Below the pieces are notes generated by a model. That model was given only the letters and a program-made list of their open reading frames with translations. It did not search any database and was not told the origin of the DNA. Shown piece after piece: positions 20,153-27,416 of a stretch of 64,000 nucleotides of DNA (within the stretch, counting starts at the first letter, position 1; each line of letters opens with the position of its first letter). Made by a program: the position numbers and the translations under genes. The DNA comes from Actinomadura xylanilytica (lineage in GTDB: Bacteria > Actinomycetota > Actinomycetes > Streptosporangiales > Streptosporangiaceae): NCBI RefSeq assembly GCF_030283145.1, contig NZ_JASNWE010000002.1, positions 1,178,001 through 1,242,000 of the forward strand, read 5' to 3'.

Positions 20153-20754
20153 CCGGTCCAGCGCTCGCTAGAAGACCGAGTTCTGATCACGGGGTGCTCG
20201 TGACCTACGGAGCGTGGCCAGAAACCGACTCTGACCTGGTGTTCTGCCCTCACCGACTCGCGCCAACTCTTAGGTGATCTCAGGTCCATGTGCCCTGGAT
20301 GTGCCCTCGGCGTCTGGGGCCGTGACCCACCATGTTGAGTGAACAGGACGACGAGTAGGAGCCGCTGACCTGTGAACAGGCTGCCCCCTTCAGTCAGGGG
20401 GTCGCCCGTTCCGTGATTGATCCGCGCTGTCAGCTTGGGAAAGTCTCATCCACCGCCCGCCGGTCACCTGCACAACCGCTGACCTGCCCCTATGTGCGCC
20501 CCTCCCGTTGACGACCGTCCACGACCATGATCGTTTGCTCTGGCTGGCGCGCAACGGGCACGCCGACGAAATCAGTTCGATCACGGTCAAGGTCGCTGAC
20601 TGCCGTCCCCGCGATGACCTGGTGGCGACAGCTGATCACGTGCGGCGGTGTGCGCAGTCGTCGTCCCATTACGATGATCATGGACCATATTGCTTGGTGG
20701 GCGGGCGTTCGTAGTCACGGACGCAACGGGGCGACGCCTTGGGGGGCGTCGTTG
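20153..20754. other. Intergenic stretch with no supported gene
   Basis: About 600 bases in which short frames exist on both strands (for example 20508-20714 plus, TTG start) but none has a ribosome binding site or recognisable product. It contains a 6-bp hairpin, CCCCCT...AGGGGG at 20384-20401, and the left copy of a 19-bp direct repeat at 20290-20308. It may be the remains of a mobile element. Confidence 0.45.
20290..20308 (+). repeat. 19-bp direct repeat, left copy
   Basis: GTGCCCTGGATGTGCCCTC, identical to the sequence at 21550-21568, exactly 1260 bases apart and in the same orientation. An exact 19-base match is not expected by chance within 64 kb. It could be an attachment-site or target-site duplication around the orphan gene between the copies. 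Confidence 0.7.
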
Positions 20755-21459
20755 TCACCGCGTCCAGCTCGGCAGGTACTCCACATGCACCAACTGCTGG
20801 TCCGCCTCTGGCAGGTCATCGTCGAAGACCGTGCAGTAGTGGTAGTTGCACCCGCCAGGAAAGTACGGGTAGCCGCGGGCAGCCACTTTGGGACCGGTCT
20901 TCGCCGCGTCGAAGAAGTGCCGTGCCTGCCTCCTGAATGCAGAGGTGCTGCCCGTCATAAACAGCGTCTCCCCGTACACGTGCTGCCGAAGCAGGTCCCT
21001 GTTCTCCGCGTGGTCCAGGGCGTCGAAATCGATGTCCTCCTCGACGAGGACGTCGCTGGCGGGCAACCGTGCCGTACGAAGGTCGCGAGGGGGGTTCCCC
21101 CGGCTGATCCGCTGCCGGATCCGCTTCCACTGAGCCGGGCGCAGCTGAAGCGAGTGGTGGCTCATTACAAGGTCCACTGCTACACCGTCGTCTTCCAGGC
21201 CCGGCGGGCACGGGGCCGTCCGAGTCGGGAGGTAGACGACCGAACGCTGCGACCGTGCCGCCAACAGCCAGAGCGCGCCCATCAGGCGCCCTTCCGGACG
21301 GTCCACGGTGAAGCTGAAGTATCTGTCCATCTGGCGCAATGACGCATTCTTCAAAGGGCGGGCGGGGCTGATAACGCGGTACTCCCGGCCCCCCAGCCGC
21401 ACTCGCTGAACAACGATCCTCACCCGCCGGTCGCCCGGCCACATCCCGTTCACCGCCAT
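20755..21459 (-). CDS. Orphan hypothetical protein between direct repeats
   Basis: A 234-residue protein from MAVNGMWPGD; an in-frame ATG at 21495 would add 12 residues, and neither has a strong ribosome binding site. It contains GREYRVISPARPLKNASLRQ, SHHSLQLRPAQWKRIRQRIS, a DFDALDHAENRDLLRQHVYG helix and a C-terminal GYPYFPGGCNYHYCTVFDDD with several aromatic residues and two Cys. No family is recognised. Codon use is somewhat less extreme in GC than neighbours. It lies alone between two copies of a 19-bp repeat, so it may be cargo of a small mobile unit. Confidence 0.6.
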   Translation of the reverse strand: MAVNGMWPGDRRVRIVVQRVRLGGREYRVISPARPLKNASLRQMDRYFSFTVDRPEGRLMGALWLLAARSQRSVVYLPTRTAPCPPGLEDDGVAVDLVMSHHSLQLRPAQWKRIRQRISRGNPPRDLRTARLPASDVLVEEDIDFDALDHAENRDLLRQHVYGETLFMTGSTSAFRRQARHFFDAAKTGPKVAARGYPYFPGGCNYHYCTVFDDDLPEADQQLVHVEYLPSWTR

Positions 21460-21549
21460 CCGGCAACGGTAAAGATGATTTGGCCGCGCGGCCATTCATT
21501 TGTCCGGAAGGCCGATGCCTCACCCGTGGGAATTCGAGTCCGGGCACGA

Positions 21550-21568
21550 GTGCCCTGGATGTGCCCTC
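21550..21568 (+). repeat. 19-bp direct repeat, right copy
   Basis: Second exact copy of GTGCCCTGGATGTGCCCTC. It lies 46 bases before the end of the cell-wall hydrolase gene. Confidence 0.7.
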
Positions 21569-21613
21569 TCGGGAGATCTCGTGAGCTGCGGCCCTGGTCA
21601 GAAGGCGATACGT

Positions 21614-22534
21614 CTAGAAGACCGAGATGTGGACATGGTCGTAGTGGTTGGCGGTGGTACCGCCGCGGTTGGACATGGGGTCCCAGCCGGGGCTGCGCAT
21701 GTCGTAGATGCGCTGGCGCCAGATGATGTACTTGATGCCGAGCGCGCTGGCGTGGGCGATGGCGTAGGCGGCGGTGCGGTCGCCCAGGGCCTGGGCGCTG
21801 CCGGCGGCCATCTGGCCGCCGGTGGTGACCATGAAGTCGCAGGCGTGGCCGGTGCCGTGGTCCTGCGGGTCGCCGGTCGAGCGGACGCAGCCGATCGTCG
21901 GGAACGGGCCCTGCTCCTGGTCGAGGGTGTCCTTGACCTTGCGCATGCGGGGGGTCACGCCGCCCATGCCGACGCTCGGCGACTCGGGCTTGTACTTCTT
22001 GACCAGCGTCCTGATCCGGTTCTTCTGCCGGGTGAGGTCCCGGATGTGCTTCTCGAGGTCGCCGATCTTCTGCTCCGCCTCCCGGCGGGCCTTGTCCTGG
22101 TCGGTGACCAGCTTCTTGATCTGCTGGACCTTCGCCGACTTCTTCTGCGCGAGGTGGCTGGCGAGGCTGAGGTTGCCGAGGAACGCGGCGGGGTCGTCCG
22201 AGCCCAGCACCGCGGCGGTGGGGTCGGCGCCGCCGGTCATGTACTGGGTGGCGGCGAGCTCGGCGACCAGGTCGCGGGCCGAGGCCAGGTCGGTCTTGAG
22301 GTCCTTGGACCGGGCCACCGCCTGCTTGGCGTCGTGCTCGGCGTCCTTGAGCTTGGCCAGGTCGCCGCCGTAGGCCTTGTCGAGCTTCTCGATCTGGCCG
22401 TTCAGCTTCGCGAAGCGCCCGCTGTCGCCCGGGTCGGCCCGGGCCATGGTCCCGCCCGCGCACAGCGGCAGGACGGCCGCGGCGGCCACGAGGGCCGCGG
22501 TGGCGCGCCGAAGGGTGGAGGTGGGGGTCTCCAC
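21614..22534 (-). CDS. Secreted coiled-coil protein with ARB-07466-like C-terminal domain
   Basis: A 306-residue secreted protein. Residues 1-33 are a signal peptide (LRRATAALVAAAAVLPLCAG, cleavage near ARA-DP). Residues 35-190 are charged heptads predicted to form a coiled coil, as in RipA- or EnvC-type cell-wall enzymes. Residues 205-306 form a domain with CVRSTGDPQDHGTGHACDFM, LGIKYIIWRQRIYD and NHYDHVHISVF. The spacing His-x3-Asp with a final H-x-D-H-V-H resembles zinc ligands of M15-like peptidases. A role in peptidoglycan remodelling is inferred, and the c-di-AMP riboswitch in its leader is typical of such genes in actinomycetes. The ATG at 22534 follows GAGGAGAGGAGG. Confidence 0.88.
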   Translation of the reverse strand: METPTSTLRRATAALVAAAAVLPLCAGGTMARADPGDSGRFAKLNGQIEKLDKAYGGDLAKLKDAEHDAKQAVARSKDLKTDLASARDLVAELAATQYMTGGADPTAAVLGSDDPAAFLGNLSLASHLAQKKSAKVQQIKKLVTDQDKARREAEQKIGDLEKHIRDLTRQKNRIRTLVKKYKPESPSVGMGGVTPRMRKVKDTLDQEQGPFPTIGCVRSTGDPQDHGTGHACDFMVTTGGQMAAGSAQALGDRTAAYAIAHASALGIKYIIWRQRIYDMRSPGWDPMSNRGGTTANHYDHVHISVF

Positions 22535-22553
22535 GTCCTCTCCTCTCCTCGAT

Positions 22554-22695
22554 GGCCTACCGGGTTAGCTGACGGATTCGGGCCGGAGTCTGCCCTATCA
22601 CCGGCGTGCGGTGAATTCACCCCGGCCGGGACGGTGTGAGCGCCCCGGCTAGTGGGTCCCCGGTTCCCGGGCGGTGCGCCGCGGGATTCGGCCGG
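22554..22695 (-). ncRNA. c-di-AMP riboswitch (ydaO-yuaA class)
   Basis: On the minus strand the leader of the hydrolase gene contains the conserved ydaO-yuaA elements in the right order: CCGGGAACCGGGGACCCAC near the 5' side, GGTGAATTCACC, CCGGTGATAGGGCAGACTCC, and the hallmark 3' end CCCGAATCCGTCAGCTAACC followed by GGTAGGC. This family binds cyclic di-AMP and usually switches off cell-wall hydrolase genes. The 5' limit is approximate. The aptamer ends 20 bases before the gene start, so control could be by sequestration of the ribosome binding site or by termination. Confidence 0.88.
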
Positions 22696-22819
22696 TCCGG
22701 CCAGCCTGCCCCGGGTCTCGGGGCGAGTCACCGACCGAATGCCAATGAACGGTAATGAACCATCTGTATCGCCGCCAAGGTTAAACCCTGTGGCGTGGAG
22801 GCGGTTCGGAGTACAGGAA

Positions 22820-22849
22820 GCCCGGCCCCCCGCAGCGGGGGAGCCGGGC
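22820..22849 (-). terminator. Hairpin after the S8 peptidase gene
   Basis: GCCCGGC (22820-22826) pairs with GCCGGGC (22843-22849), extended inward by four C-G pairs after one mismatch. It lies 19 bases downstream of the minus-strand peptidase stop and just upstream of the riboswitch promoter region. Confidence 0.65.
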
Positions 22850-22867
22850 CAGACTACGTGACCGGCC

Positions 22868-24040
22868 TCACAGCCCTCCCTTGAAGAGGAGCTTGTTCGT
22901 CGTTCCCTTGGGGAGACGCTTGACCTGCCCGCGGGTGGAGCTGTCGGTCATCCACTTCTGCACCTGCGAGAAGCCCGCGCCGCGGTGGGTGGTGAGGTAG
23001 AGCGCCGCCACACCGCTCACGTACGGGGTGGCCATGGAGGTGCCGCTGAGGGCGCGCTTGCCGTTGCCCGGCCAGGTGGACCAGATGCCGTAGCCCGGCG
23101 CGTGGATGTCGACGCAGGAGCCGTAGTTGGACCAGTCGGCCCGGTTGTCGTAGGACGTGGTCGCGCCGACCGCCATGACCCAGCCCGCGCTGGCGGGCGA
23201 GGTCTTGCAGGCGTTCTGGCCCTCGTTGCCGGCGGCGACCGAGACGAACACCCCCGACTTGGACAGGTTGGTGACCGCGGTGTTGAGCGCGGCCGACTTG
23301 GGGCCGCCGACGGACATGTTGGCCACGGCCGGCTTGGCGGCGTGCGTGCGGAGCCACTGGGCCGCGGCGACGAGGTTGGACATCGGGCCGCTGCCGTCAC
23401 AGCCGAGCACCCGGACCGAGCGGAGCTTGGCCTCCTTGGCGACGCCGTAGGTCTTGGAGCCGATGATCCCGGTGACGTGCGTGCCGTGGCCGTTGCAGTC
23501 GCGGCCGTCGCCACCGAACTGCGGGGCGGTCCAGGCGGACGCGGCCCGGCCGCCGAACTCGCGGTGGCCGGCGTCGACGCCGGTGTCGATCACGTACGCG
23601 GTGACGCCGCGACCGCGGGCGCCGTAGGAGTAGGACTTGGACAAGGGCCGCTTGCGCTGGTCGATCCGGTCCAGGCCCCAGGGCAGCGGCGCGCGCTGGG
23701 TGCCGGACGCCTTGACGATCTGGTCCTGTTCGATGGCCGCCACCCGATGGTCACGGCGGAGTTGGTCGAGCTGGGTGCGGTTCAGCCGGGCGGCGAACCC
23801 GTTGAGGACGCCGTCGAAGCGCTGCACCGCCGCGGCCCGGACCTTCTTGGCGGCCGAGTCGGAGGAGGCGCCGTCCTTGAGGGTGACGATGTACTGGCCG
23901 GGCACCGGGGTGCCCTCGGCCGCCGCCACCTTCACGAGCGCGGCGTCGGGGTCGGCGGCGAGCGAGGGGAGCGTCGCCGCGGCCCCCACGCATGTCGCGA
24001 CGGCGCCGACCGTCAGCAGCCTTCGGTGCACAGTCCGCAC
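22868..24040 (-). CDS. Secreted subtilisin-like serine protease (S8, proteinase K type)
   Basis: A 390-residue exported protease. From GTG at 24040 it has a signal peptide (MRTVHRRLLTVGAVATCVGA), an I9 inhibitor propeptide (about 35-115, PVPGQYIVTLKDGA ... AAIEQDQIVKA) and the S8 catalytic domain. The triad is clear: Asp in AYVIDTGVDAGHREFGG, His in CNGHGTHVTGIIG, Ser in LSGTSMATPYVSG, with the oxyanion Asn in VSVAAGNEGQNAC. Four Cys fit the disulfides of the proteinase K subgroup. AAGGAG is seven bases before the GTG. An upstream in-frame start (24091) lacks support. It is secreted and presumably works on proteins outside the cell. Confidence 0.92.
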   Translation of the reverse strand: MRTVHRRLLTVGAVATCVGAAATLPSLAADPDAALVKVAAAEGTPVPGQYIVTLKDGASSDSAAKKVRAAAVQRFDGVLNGFAARLNRTQLDQLRRDHRVAAIEQDQIVKASGTQRAPLPWGLDRIDQRKRPLSKSYSYGARGRGVTAYVIDTGVDAGHREFGGRAASAWTAPQFGGDGRDCNGHGTHVTGIIGSKTYGVAKEAKLRSVRVLGCDGSGPMSNLVAAAQWLRTHAAKPAVANMSVGGPKSAALNTAVTNLSKSGVFVSVAAGNEGQNACKTSPASAGWVMAVGATTSYDNRADWSNYGSCVDIHAPGYGIWSTWPGNGKRALSGTSMATPYVSGVAALYLTTHRGAGFSQVQKWMTDSSTRGQVKRLPKGTTNKLLFKGGL

Positions 24041-24174
24041 GTGGGTCTCCTTCGGTCGGGCGGGACCGCCCGGGGGACGGTCCCTGCCCAAGATCGTGGT
24101 CTTCGACCGACCGGTACCCTAATGGATCCTGGCTGCAATATGCCGCTAAAGCCGACATGTACGCAGGTCGCGGA

Positions 24175-25998
24175 TCAGTTGCGGCTGAGCTTCCCCGCGT
24201 AGCCGCGCTGGTTCTGCGGCGAGCTCCACGCGTACTGCAACGTCCCGTCCGGCTGCCGGGTCACCTGGACGTTCCCGCTGGTGCACGGCCGCGGGACGGT
24301 CAGCGACATCTCCAACTGCTTCCCGGTGCCGCGGGTCAGCTTGAGCGTCCCGTTGCACTTCTCCTTCGGGTAGACGGCGTGCGCGGTCGTGGACCCCTCC
24401 TGGAACGTCACCTCGATCGGGAAGCTGACGTTGTTGATCGCGTTGACCGCCGTCCCCTTCCAGGTCCCCGAGAACGACTCGGGGATCGAGGTCACCGGCT
24501 GGTCGTCGGCGACGGCAGGGCCGGACGGGGGCTTGTCGTCGCCGCCCTTGAGCGGCCACAGCACCAGGCTGATGATCGCGATACCGACCCCGACCCCGAT
24601 GATCAGGGACAGCGCCACGCCGAGCACGTGGTTGCTCGGCCGGCTGAACTTCGTCGGCATCGCCAGGATCGCCGTCGAGTGCCGCCCGTCGTCGCCCTGG
24701 CCGGGCTCCAGCCCCGGGATCAGGTGCGGCGTCGGCTCCGTGCGGTCGGCGGGACTCGCGGGCGGCTCGTACAGCGGCGCCGGCCCGTTCGGGTCGATCG
24801 CCTGGAACGCGGCCGTCGGATCGGCCGCTCCCGCGTCCGGATCATGAGAGGGGACGGCACCGTTCCGTAGCGCCGCCGGTGCGAGCGCCGGCTGGTTGGG
24901 CCTCGCCTGACTCTGCGGAGCGGGAATCGGGGCAGGGATGGGGGTGGGCGCGGTGACGGGGGCCGGCAACATCGGGCCTGAGATGGCCGGGGCCTGAAGC
25001 GCAGGCACCGGAGCCGCCGCTGGGGGAGCGGGCTGCGCGGAGGGTGCGGACGGCGCGGGCTGCGAGGAGGGTGCGGGCGTTGGGGGAACGGGCGGCGGTG
25101 CAGGGGGGTCGGGCTGCGGGGTTGAGCTCTTGGCGAGGGCCCTGCCCTCGGTCAGCATCGTCGGAGGTATCCGGGGCGCCAGCTCGCCGTCCTCGTCCAG
25201 CAGCCGCTCCAGGACGAGCTTCGCGGTCGGACGTTCGGCAGGGTCCTTGGCCAGCGCGTCCGTGACCACCTCGCGCAGCGACTCGGGGAGTGTCGACAGG
25301 TCGGCGTCGTCGTAGACGATCCGCTGCATCACCTCGGACGGCGAGTCCTGCCCGAAGGGCGGCTTCCCGGCGGCGGCGAACAGCATGGTGGCCGCCCACG
25401 CGAAGACGTCTGCGGCGGGGCCGACGCCCATACCGCTGAGCTGCTCAGGAGCCTTGTAGGCGGGGTCGTCGGTCACGTTCCCTGAAGGACCGGCGTTCAC
25501 CGCGTCCAGCGCGGGTGCGATACCGAAGTCGCACACGCGGGGCCCGTCGCGCCCTAGCAGGACGTTGCCCGGCTTGAAGTCATGGTGCACCGCGCCGGCC
25601 CGGTGGACGGCGGCCAGAGCGATCGCCGTACCGACCGCCAGACGTTCCACTACGGCGCCGCCGCGCGGACCCTCGTCGTCTACGAGTTGCTGAAGGGAGG
25701 GGCCATCGACGCACTCGCTCACCACATAGGCACGGTCGCCCTCGACCTCGGCTTCCAGGATCGCCGCGGTGCAGAACCCGGAGACCCTTCGCGCAGGGGC
25801 GAACGCTCCGGTGAACCGTGACCGGGCCACCGGTTCGCCGCTGAGCCGGACGTGCAGGAGCTTCACCGCGACGTCGCGTCCGGCGGGACCGCGGCCGAGG
25901 AAGACCGCGCCCTGCTCACCCACGCCGAGCCGGCCCGCGATCTCGTAGGAGCCGAGTCTTCGCGGGTCGCCGGGCTGCAACGGCAGCGCCTCGGGCAT
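24175..25998 (-). CDS. Transmembrane Ser/Thr protein kinase
   Basis: A 607-residue PknB-type kinase. The kinase domain covers about 15-270: LGVGEQGAVFLGR (glycine loop), AVKLL (ATP Lys), AVHHDFKPGNVLL (catalytic loop, with HHD instead of HRD), VCDFGIAP and YKAPEQLSG. A proline- and alanine-rich linker of about 170 residues follows, then one membrane helix (about 457-482, VLGVALSLIIGVGVGIAIIS) and a 125-residue outer domain (SFSGTWKGTAVNAINNVSFP ... YAGKLSRN) with two Cys and a beta-rich pattern that may be the sensor. GGAGG lies nine bases upstream of the ATG. All residues needed for catalysis (Lys, Asp, Asn, DFG) are present. Confidence 0.92.
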   Translation of the reverse strand: MPEALPLQPGDPRRLGSYEIAGRLGVGEQGAVFLGRGPAGRDVAVKLLHVRLSGEPVARSRFTGAFAPARRVSGFCTAAILEAEVEGDRAYVVSECVDGPSLQQLVDDEGPRGGAVVERLAVGTAIALAAVHRAGAVHHDFKPGNVLLGRDGPRVCDFGIAPALDAVNAGPSGNVTDDPAYKAPEQLSGMGVGPAADVFAWAATMLFAAAGKPPFGQDSPSEVMQRIVYDDADLSTLPESLREVVTDALAKDPAERPTAKLVLERLLDEDGELAPRIPPTMLTEGRALAKSSTPQPDPPAPPPVPPTPAPSSQPAPSAPSAQPAPPAAAPVPALQAPAISGPMLPAPVTAPTPIPAPIPAPQSQARPNQPALAPAALRNGAVPSHDPDAGAADPTAAFQAIDPNGPAPLYEPPASPADRTEPTPHLIPGLEPGQGDDGRHSTAILAMPTKFSRPSNHVLGVALSLIIGVGVGIAIISLVLWPLKGGDDKPPSGPAVADDQPVTSIPESFSGTWKGTAVNAINNVSFPIEVTFQEGSTTAHAVYPKEKCNGTLKLTRGTGKQLEMSLTVPRPCTSGNVQVTRQPDGTLQYAWSSPQNQRGYAGKLSRN

Positions 25999-26162
25999 CT
26001 GACGAACCTCCGTGTCCTCCCGCCGGAGGGCCTCCCCCCGGCGCCCCCCGAACCTCTTGGATCCCCGTGCCGGCACCGGACCCTTTCTACCGGGTGACGG
26101 CCGGTTCCGGCGCCACCGGCGGCGGGCGGCCGTCGGACGGGACTCGGGTAGCGTCGGTCCCG

Positions 26163-26615
26163 ATGTCCCGCACACCTCTCACCCGCGCCGTCCTGGACGA
26201 GCAGCGGACCGCGCTCGGCCTGCCGCCGTCGGCCGGCGCCGACGAGCCCGCCGCGCTGCGCCGCGCCGCGCTCGACACCGTGCTCGCCGCCTACGACGCG
26301 GGCGCCGAGCCGTCCCGGCCGGTCGTCAAGGGGGCGGTGCGGTTCCTCCTCGACCGGCTGGCCGAGCTCGCGCCGGGCCGTTCGGTGGAGGTCCGCGTCC
26401 CCCCGTACGCCGCCGTTCAGTGCGTCGACGGCCCGCACCATACCCGGGGAACCCCGCCGAATGTGGTGGAGATGGACGCGGCGACCTGGATCGCGCTGGC
26501 CACCGGGCGCCTCGCCTGGACCGACGCGCTGGACGACGGACGCGTCCGGGCCAGCGGGGCGCGCGCCGACCTGTCCGGCCATCTCCCGCTCCCTCAGGGC
26601 CCGCCGCAGGGCTGA
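26163..26615 (+). CDS. Sterol carrier family protein
   Basis: A 150-residue protein (MSRTPLTRAVLDEQRTALGL) matching the actinobacterial sterol-carrier-like family found just upstream of purF in many genomes. Visible are the conserved VKGAVRFLLDRLAELAPGRS and the C-terminal RVPPYAAVQC ... PPNVVEMDAATWIALATGRL segment, where SCP2-fold proteins form the lipid-binding strand and helix. No ligand is known. An upstream in-frame ATG at 26067 would add 32 residues without similarity, so 26163 is preferred. Confidence 0.87.
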   Translation: MSRTPLTRAVLDEQRTALGLPPSAGADEPAALRRAALDTVLAAYDAGAEPSRPVVKGAVRFLLDRLAELAPGRSVEVRVPPYAAVQCVDGPHHTRGTPPNVVEMDAATWIALATGRLAWTDALDDGRVRASGARADLSGHLPLPQGPPQG

Positions 26616-26717
26616 CGCCGGCCGCCGGGGCCCGTGCCCGCCCGGGGCTTGTGCGGGCGGCCCGGCGCTGCGAGCGTGGAGGCGATCGGTCGGTCGGGGC
26701 ATGGCAGGAGAGGCGGC

Positions 26718-26888
26718 GTGGCCGAGCCCCTGGAACACGCGGTGGTGGCGCCCGCAGGCCCGATCCTCCTGGGCAGCGAGCCCACCAAGCCCGCCTTCTC
26801 CGGCCTCCTGGACGACTTCCGCGTTTACACGTCCGCGCTGGACGTTGAGGCCGTCCGCGCCCTGGCCGCTGGGAACGCCCCCTCCTGA
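26718..26888 (+). CDS. Short LamG-domain fragment
   Basis: A 56-residue frame from GTG at 26718 preceded by AGGAGAGG. Its second half, ILLGSEPTKPAFSGLLDDFR followed by VYTSALDVEAVRALAAG, is the typical C-terminal end of a LamG/concanavalin-like domain (G-x-(I/L)-DD-(V/F)-R-(I/V)-Y). The rest of the domain is absent, so it is either a remnant of a larger secreted protein or a minimal stand-alone peptide. No signal peptide is present. Confidence 0.5.
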   Translation: MAEPLEHAVVAPAGPILLGSEPTKPAFSGLLDDFRVYTSALDVEAVRALAAGNAPS

Positions 26889-26916
26889 CCGCCGGTCTGG
26901 TCCTCCGGTCGTCCGT

Positions 26917-27288
26917 TCAGGGGGTCGCGGTCTCCTTGGCGAACGGGAACTCGCGCTCTACGCACTGCTGCCGGGCCGCGTCGTCCGGATACAGGGATTC
27001 GTCCCCGCACTGCGCCGCCTTGTCCAGCAGCCAGAAGAGCGCGACCGCGCCGAGTACCAGCGCCACCGCGGAGACGGCGATGCCCGCCCCCGCCGTGCGG
27101 CGCCCGCCCTCGCCGCGCCTCACCGAGACGATCCCCAGCACCACCCCCACGGCGGCGGGGACGATCCCCAGCAGGCACAGCGCCAGCCCGATGAGCCCGA
27201 TGATCCCCAGGACCAGCGAGGCCTTGGCCAGACCGCCGCGCTCGGGCGGCGCGGACGGCGTGTGCGTTCGGTACCCCGGCATGGTCAT
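26917..27288 (-). CDS. DUF4190 membrane protein
   Basis: A 123-residue protein with a Pro-rich cytoplasmic start (MTMPGYRTHTPSAPPERGGL) and two membrane helices (about 23-48 and 63-88) joined by a loop containing RRGEGGRRTAGAGIA, the DUF4190 signature. A short outer tail with two Cys (AAQCGDESLYPDDAARQQC) follows. Function is unknown. The start at 27288 follows GGGAGG; earlier in-frame starts lack a ribosome binding site. Divergent from purF. Confidence 0.85.
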   Translation of the reverse strand: MTMPGYRTHTPSAPPERGGLAKASLVLGIIGLIGLALCLLGIVPAAVGVVLGIVSVRRGEGGRRTAGAGIAVSAVALVLGAVALFWLLDKAAQCGDESLYPDDAARQQCVEREFPFAKETATP

Positions 27289-27416
27289 GCGTTCCTCCCT
27301 CATGTCGCCGACCACATTTCCGTGCCCGGCCGCGGGCCTGTGATTCCGGGGAGTAAAGGTCGGTTAAGGAGATGCGCCGATCGGAGCAGGTGAAGGGGGC
27401 ATCTACACTGGCGAGC

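Noticed and set aside
20508..20714. 68-residue plus-strand frame with TTG start
   Set aside because: No ribosome binding site and no recognisable product; the region looks non-coding or degenerate.
21520..21550. Possible tRNA 3' end (AATTCGAGTCC) next to the right 19-bp repeat
   Set aside because: The flanking bases cannot form a five-pair T stem, so an att-site tRNA remnant is not supported.
20168..21626. 13-base match CTAGAAGACCGAG at 20168-20180 and 21614-21626
   Set aside because: Dozens of 13-base matches are expected by chance in 64 kb, and the order relative to the 19-bp repeat differs between the copies.
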